Shown: positions 7,889 to 11,725 of the stretch, piece by piece
Layout: each line of letters opens with the position of its first letter
Numbering within the stretch: the stretch's first letter is position 1
Assembly (NCBI GenBank): GCA_948560485.1
Contig: CAOXUF010000048.1
Span: 1 to 11,725 of the forward strand
DNA from: an uncultured Eubacterium sp.
Lineage (GTDB): Bacteria > Bacillota_A > Clostridia > Lachnospirales > Lachnospiraceae
Reading direction: 5' to 3'
DNA length: 11,725 bases
Position numbers and translations under genes: made by a program
Notes under the pieces: generated by a model
What the model was told of the DNA's origin: nothing
Database searches by the model: none
The model's input: only the letters and a program-made list of their open reading frames with translations

Positions 7889-8033
7889 AATTTCGCTAAA
7901 GGTTAAATTTGGAAAGCTTGATTATACCAAACCGGATGGTTTTATGCTATTTTTATGCCAATTATTATTGAATTTTCGTAGCAAGGTGTATAGACATTTT
8001 TTTGAGTGCGAAGTTTGAGATTATAATATATAA
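7889..8033. other. AT-rich gap upstream of the Septu promoter
   Basis: I see no gene here. There is a weak 5-bp hairpin with a GGAT loop (7929-7942) followed by a loose T-rich stretch, which might be a poor terminator for the broken membrane-protein gene. A second TATAAT lies at 8022-8027 without a well-spaced -35 box. The hexamer TAGACA occurs at 7991 and again at 8037 and 8062 in the promoter region. Confidence 0.3.
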
Positions 8034-8062
8034 TTGTAGACATACAGGTGAAAAGTTATAAT
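8034..8062 (+). promoter_or_regulatory. Candidate promoter of the Septu operon
   Basis: TTGTAG (8034-8039), a 17-base spacer and a perfect TATAAT (8057-8062) lie just before the ATPase gene, giving a predicted start near 8069 and a short leader of about 30 bases. The -35 box is poor (three of six), so this promoter may be weak or need an activator. TAGACA overlaps it twice and could be a binding-site repeat, but that is speculative. Confidence 0.4.
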
Positions 8063-8098
8063 AGACACATAAAAGGTTAAAGTTGGAGTGGTTAAAAT

Positions 8099-10195
8099 AT
8101 GGATTTTGATAAATATTATTGTAAAATAGATGAATGGTGCAAGAATCCGATGCAGAATTTTCAAGACTATGAAAATGAGCTGCGTGATATGCTGGAAATA
8201 GCGACAAACTTTTCTTGGAAAGAATTAGAAGCTAAAGAAGTAGTGCATGAAGACATCATCCAAAAGTATCTAACAGTTATCTCAGAGGCACTCTCTTATG
8301 CGGGTGAGCCTGGGGAAAAGGGATATTCTTATGGGGGAATTGAGATTATTAAAAATAATATGGGAAATGTTGAGTTAGAGTATTTGGAGCATATTTTAAA
8401 GTATAATAGTTATGAGAAAGAAAAGTCCTTTGGCAATAAGTTAAGACCCAAAGTCATTAGAGCCATGATTGAAAATGCAGATTTGACTGAAAATGATAGT
8501 AGGAAACTAAAATTTTGTTTCTTTGATTCTAATCTTTTGGGAAGAATGATTCTTCGAAAATATTTGGCTTGGCTCAAGCAAAAATATCCTGATTACAGAA
8601 ATGCTGATTTGGATGAGGAAGATAAGGATGAAAAATATTACTTCGGGAAACTGGAAAATGCGGAAGGCGAGGTACTATATTTAAAAGTAGATTGTTATAA
8701 TTCCCCTCAATTTTTTCTGTCCATTACAAAAGAAAAAGATTTCAATAATATGAATTATATAGAGGACTGTGAGGTTATTTTTGAAAATAAAGAAACGCAG
8801 ATTTACTTGCGTGAGGGTAAACATGAGGGAAAAAGAATAATCATTGAATTTGATAGAAATAATTATGATTTGAACCAATACGAGAAATATGATAAGGAAA
8901 TAGACAGTTTATTTACTCGTGAAAGGATCAATGAAGGTAAATTTGAACTTGTATATGCATACGGTGAGGATATATATGACTTGCCTCCGATTTCATTGCA
9001 GTTTAATACGACGTTTGATGTAAAGATTGAAACTGAAATAAAAGGTGCTATAAAGGTAACATATTCGGATAAAAGGCAGAATATTCCACAGGATTTTTGG
9101 GATAAAAATATTAGTGCGGTTCATGCTCTTATTGGTCAAAATGGCTCAGGAAAGAGTTCTATATTCAAGCTGATTTTTGGATGTAAACTTTTTGTGCCGA
9201 TTGATGAAGTGGAGGAGAAAAAATATTTTATTATTTACAAGTATGAGAATGAGTACTATTACACTAATACTACAGGTCGGCCAGTAGAAACGACCGATTT
9301 AAGTGTTGAGATAACTGAGTATACTGCACAGGTAGATGTGAATGTTTGTCTGATTTCAAATGTTTATGAGCTGTTCAGTAATTATGATGGAAATAAAGAC
9401 AAAAACAGTTCAGAAGAATTTAGTGAAGTAGAGCGAATGAAGCGAAAAAGATGTCTTCCAAAGAGTGTCATAGATTTAACTACTCAAGCAATAATGTTTG
9501 ATAGCAAATATAGGAATGAGACAGATAGAAATCTTGCATTAAAAGAGGATTATTGTCGGATAGATAACTTAAAGAAATTCTTTGGTGAGGATTTGAAAAA
9601 ATTTAGCATCAGACCTTTTGATAGTGTCGAGAACCTTTCATCAGGAGAAAAGACCAGAGTTATCATTTTTGCTAGATTATTATCAATTTTTTATGTGGAT
9701 GAAGATTACAAGGATAAGCTTCCAGAGATAGAGAAGAAGAATAATTATCTAATTCTGATGGACGAGGCTGAGGTATATATGCATCCAGCGTGGCAGAAAG
9801 CTTTTGTTAATGACTTGATTAGATTTATTCAGAAAATCAATAAAAAGATGAATGAGACATTTAGAAATATAACAATACTTTTGTCATCTAATTCTCCATT
9901 TATGATGTCAGATCTTCCGGGATCTAATATACACATATTAAACGGATATATGAATACAAAGACTTTTGGACAAAATATATACAGTATATTAAAAGATAAA
10001 TTTTTTATGAGAGATGGCGTGGTGGGAGATTTTGCTAATACAAAAATAGATAGGGCATTTGATCTGATAAATTCAGAGAATGTCAATAATATGACTGATA
10101 AGGACAAAGCCTATATTAAATATATTTACGACATCCTTGGGGATGTAGTTATGAAAGAAATGCTGAAACGGAGGATGGAAAATGTTTGGGATTAA
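8099..10195 (+). CDS. ptuA: Septu ATPase PtuA, long divergent form
   Basis: An ABC/SMC-type ATPase of 698 aa and the first gene of a Septu anti-phage pair. Seen directly: Walker A GQNGSGKS (346-353), ABC signature LSSGEK (513-518), Walker B YLILMDEAE (550-558) followed by HP at 562-563, and a final SSNSPF segment (596-601) at the H-loop position. Related ATPases usually read THSP there, so Asn598 replaces the expected His. About 160 residues separate Walker A from the signature, and some 340 residues precede Walker A; most of that N-terminal part looks like an added domain of unknown fold. In characterised Septu systems the ATPase assembles with the HNH protein PtuB and controls its nuclease activity. 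GGAG at 8085-8088 precedes the start. The end overlaps ptuB by 14 bp, so the two are translationally coupled. The assignment to PtuA relies mainly on the partner gene. Confidence 0.85.
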   Translation: MDFDKYYCKIDEWCKNPMQNFQDYENELRDMLEIATNFSWKELEAKEVVHEDIIQKYLTVISEALSYAGEPGEKGYSYGGIEIIKNNMGNVELEYLEHILKYNSYEKEKSFGNKLRPKVIRAMIENADLTENDSRKLKFCFFDSNLLGRMILRKYLAWLKQKYPDYRNADLDEEDKDEKYYFGKLENAEGEVLYLKVDCYNSPQFFLSITKEKDFNNMNYIEDCEVIFENKETQIYLREGKHEGKRIIIEFDRNNYDLNQYEKYDKEIDSLFTRERINEGKFELVYAYGEDIYDLPPISLQFNTTFDVKIETEIKGAIKVTYSDKRQNIPQDFWDKNISAVHALIGQNGSGKSSIFKLIFGCKLFVPIDEVEEKKYFIIYKYENEYYYTNTTGRPVETTDLSVEITEYTAQVDVNVCLISNVYELFSNYDGNKDKNSSEEFSEVERMKRKRCLPKSVIDLTTQAIMFDSKYRNETDRNLALKEDYCRIDNLKKFFGEDLKKFSIRPFDSVENLSSGEKTRVIIFARLLSIFYVDEDYKDKLPEIEKKNNYLILMDEAEVYMHPAWQKAFVNDLIRFIQKINKKMNETFRNITILLSSNSPFMMSDLPGSNIHILNGYMNTKTFGQNIYSILKDKFFMRDGVVGDFANTKIDRAFDLINSENVNNMTDKDKAYIKYIYDILGDVVMKEMLKRRMENVWD

Positions 10196-11366
10196 TATGC
10201 ACATTAATCCGGTGATTGATCATTATGATATTATATCTCCAGGATGCAAAGAACGAATCAACAAACTCAAATCCAATCTGGAGAAAAATCCGATTCCTCA
10301 ATTTAAGTCGGTCATTGAATGGCTGGAAGTGGATGAATTTGCTAATTTAAAAAGGTTAATTATTTCAAAGCCTAAAGAATTGTTGAAAATATACAGGGAA
10401 GAAATAAAAGTAATTTTTGTTAGTTCAGAGTGTATCTATACAGATAAAGGGATGGTGGATTATAGGGAATCAGAGAAAAAGATTGGTATAGAAGGAGACA
10501 ATGAGCCTAATATAGTTGAAAAAGTAACTAATTGTTGGAAATATATCTTTAATTATGACAGTTTTGTAAAAAATCACAGTTATCAATTGGCAGAGAAGTT
10601 GGATGTAAGGGTGTGTCCTTATTGTAATAGGCAGTACACAAGTACAGTTATTATTAAGTCAGACAAAGATATTGGCAACAGAAAAGAAAGACGTTTTAAT
10701 ATTATTAGACCAGAGTTCGACCACTATTTTCCACAAGAAAGGTATCCGATGTTTGCTTTATCCCTGTATAATCTGATTCCATCTTGTCACGTATGCAACA
10801 GTAATATCAAGGGAAAAAAAGAGCTAGATATAATAAATAATTTTCATCCTTATATTGATGAGGATAAGAATTTTAAATTTATATATATGAAGAATACTGG
10901 CAAGAATGATGTAGGTACAGTCGTTACAAGTGGAGATAATGTAAATATTACAGTTGCTAGAGTGGATGAGGAGATAGAAGACGAAAGTATAAATGATACA
11001 TATAGAACAAGAAACATAATAGCAATGGAATATGGGGATAATATAAAAGCAAAGAATACTTGCGATTTTTTTTATCTTCCGGAGATTTATAAAGAACATA
11101 GCAATTTGGCCGATGAAATAGAGGATTTAAGAAATGATTATCCGTCTGAACGAATTCAAGATATGTTAGAGAGGATTAATCGTGTGAATGATTTTGAGAA
11201 TAGTAGTTCAGTGGAGAGTGTCTCTAGATATGGCACCATGAGTAAAAAGGAAATGCTTCAGCTCGTATTTGGGAAATTTATGGTGAGGGATGAAGACCAG
11301 GAAATCCTTGGAAAGTTGCGAAATGATCTATATAAGCAGATTAGCAATGAGTACGAAAATTTGTAA
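10182..11366 (+). CDS. ptuB: Septu HNH nuclease PtuB
   Basis: A 394-aa HNH endonuclease, the effector of the Septu pair. The core lies at about residues 143-225: a zinc-ribbon knuckle CPYC (145-148), the DHYFP motif (180-184) with the catalytic His181, LYNLIPSC (195-202) with Asn197, and a second knuckle CHVCN (202-206), then FHPY (221-224). This order is characteristic of PtuB-like HNH proteins. The N-terminal 140 residues are helical and probably contact the ATPase; the C-terminal 170 residues are charged and helical. All expected metal and catalytic residues are present, so the enzyme looks active. The start at 10182 is set by GGAGG at 10170-10174, inside the end of ptuA. The expected role is to cut nucleic acid on phage infection, restrained by the ATPase; the exact target here is unknown. 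No terminator is obvious after the TAA. Confidence 0.9.
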   Translation: MFGINMHINPVIDHYDIISPGCKERINKLKSNLEKNPIPQFKSVIEWLEVDEFANLKRLIISKPKELLKIYREEIKVIFVSSECIYTDKGMVDYRESEKKIGIEGDNEPNIVEKVTNCWKYIFNYDSFVKNHSYQLAEKLDVRVCPYCNRQYTSTVIIKSDKDIGNRKERRFNIIRPEFDHYFPQERYPMFALSLYNLIPSCHVCNSNIKGKKELDIINNFHPYIDEDKNFKFIYMKNTGKNDVGTVVTSGDNVNITVARVDEEIEDESINDTYRTRNIIAMEYGDNIKAKNTCDFFYLPEIYKEHSNLADEIEDLRNDYPSERIQDMLERINRVNDFENSSSVESVSRYGTMSKKEMLQLVFGKFMVRDEDQEILGKLRNDLYKQISNEYENL

Positions 11367-11406
11367 ATTAATCGTGAAAAATATTGAGCACATTGTATCA
11401 TTATAG

Positions 11407-11667
11407 AGAAATGAACAACATAATTTTAAAATCGACAAGCTGAATAAGTTAGCCTGTATATTTGAAAGTTTGTTGCTTTTGAGATGCTTGAATATGTATT
11501 AGATGCGGAAAAGTGACTATGGTGTCATTGCTATTCAAACTTTTGTACTTATTACAGAATCCAAAAGAGATGCTATGTCTAATCCAAAAACAATATATAG
11601 TTATATTTTCGTTGACTACAACTACATATTGTGCTATAGTATAAATGGATTAGATTTTTGTGCATGA
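11407..11667 (+). pseudogene. Gene remnant downstream of Septu
   Basis: Three adjoining pieces read like protein but not in one frame. From 11407 the frame gives RNEQHNFKIDKLNKLACIFE and runs out of sense after 11475. A second frame then gives AFEMLEYVLDAEK (11475-11513) before a TGA. The first frame is open again from ATG 11503 to a TGA at 11665-11667, with DYGVIAIQTFVLITESKRDA in it. The simplest reading is a decayed small gene with at least two frameshifts. None of the pieces has a convincing ribosome binding site. Family not recognised. Confidence 0.4.
11612..11640 (+). promoter_or_regulatory. Near-consensus sigma-A promoter
   Basis: TTGACT (11612-11617), a 17-base spacer and TATAGT (11635-11640), each matching five of six consensus positions, form the best promoter in the window. 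It lies inside the preceding gene remnant and points rightwards, with transcription expected from about 11647 into sequence beyond the window. ACTACA is repeated directly right after the -35 box and could be part of an operator. Confidence 0.6.
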
Positions 11668-11725
11668 GTATTCTTAAAATGCAGCAGTAAATGTATTTGT
11701 TCCAGAAGATGACTGGAAGATAAAT
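11664..11725 (+). pseudogene. Possible antitoxin-like gene start, frameshifted, cut by window end
   Basis: Seventeen bases after the predicted transcription start, ATG 11664 reads MSILKMQQ and then stops at TAA. If one A is added to the AAAA run at 11676-11679, the reading becomes MSILKNAAVNVFVPEDDWKI and stays open to the window end. The VNVFVPEDD pattern resembles the N-terminal beta strand of ribbon-helix-helix antitoxins (RelB/DinJ type), and the strong promoter fits a toxin-antitoxin operon. There is no clear ribosome binding site, and only about 20 codons are visible, so this is a weak call. Confidence 0.28.

Noticed and set aside
9829..10107. Minus-strand ORF of 92 codons with hydrophobic stretches
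   Set aside because: It is the complement of the intact ptuA sequence and has no start signals.

Overview
The window looks like part of a low-GC Gram-positive chromosome, most likely a gut Clostridia/Lachnospiraceae-type organism. This rests on strong AGGAGG ribosome binding sites, protein composition and AT-rich intergenic DNA; no rRNA, tRNA or taxonomic marker gene is present. It has two compositionally different halves.

Positions 1-3806 hold a tight same-strand operon: the 3' end of one gene, an 821-residue protein, a 63-residue coiled-coil-like protein and a 204-residue protein. I recognise none of these families. The codons are moderately GC-rich (one sampled 60-base line is about 52% GC). 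The operon ends at a 14-bp hairpin (3827-3858).

From about 3860 the DNA becomes much more AT-rich (a sampled coding line is about 22% GC) and reads as a defence island. It begins with a decayed gene (3974-4495), then carries an intact 1009-residue protein fusing an N-terminal calcineurin-like metallophosphoesterase to a STAND/NACHT-like NTPase and a helical C-terminal region. This is the architecture of a predicted single-protein immune sensor/effector. After it come a folded RNA-like element (7521-7622, closed by a perfect 11-bp helix that starts on the last base of the stop codon), a small two-helix membrane-protein ORF broken by one TAG, and then a two-gene Septu-type module: PtuA (ABC/SMC-like ATPase, 698 aa) overlapping PtuB (zinc-ribbon HNH nuclease, 394 aa) by 14 bp.

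The right end (11367-11725) holds more gene debris, a near-consensus promoter and a possible antitoxin-like gene start with a frameshift. Decayed genes on both sides of intact defence genes fit an integration and turnover hotspot.

The most interesting points are the phosphoesterase-STAND fusion, the unexplained structured element between it and Septu (retron-like in outline, but no reverse transcriptase is in the window), and the divergent PtuA, which has a long N-terminal extension and Asn in place of the usual H-loop His.
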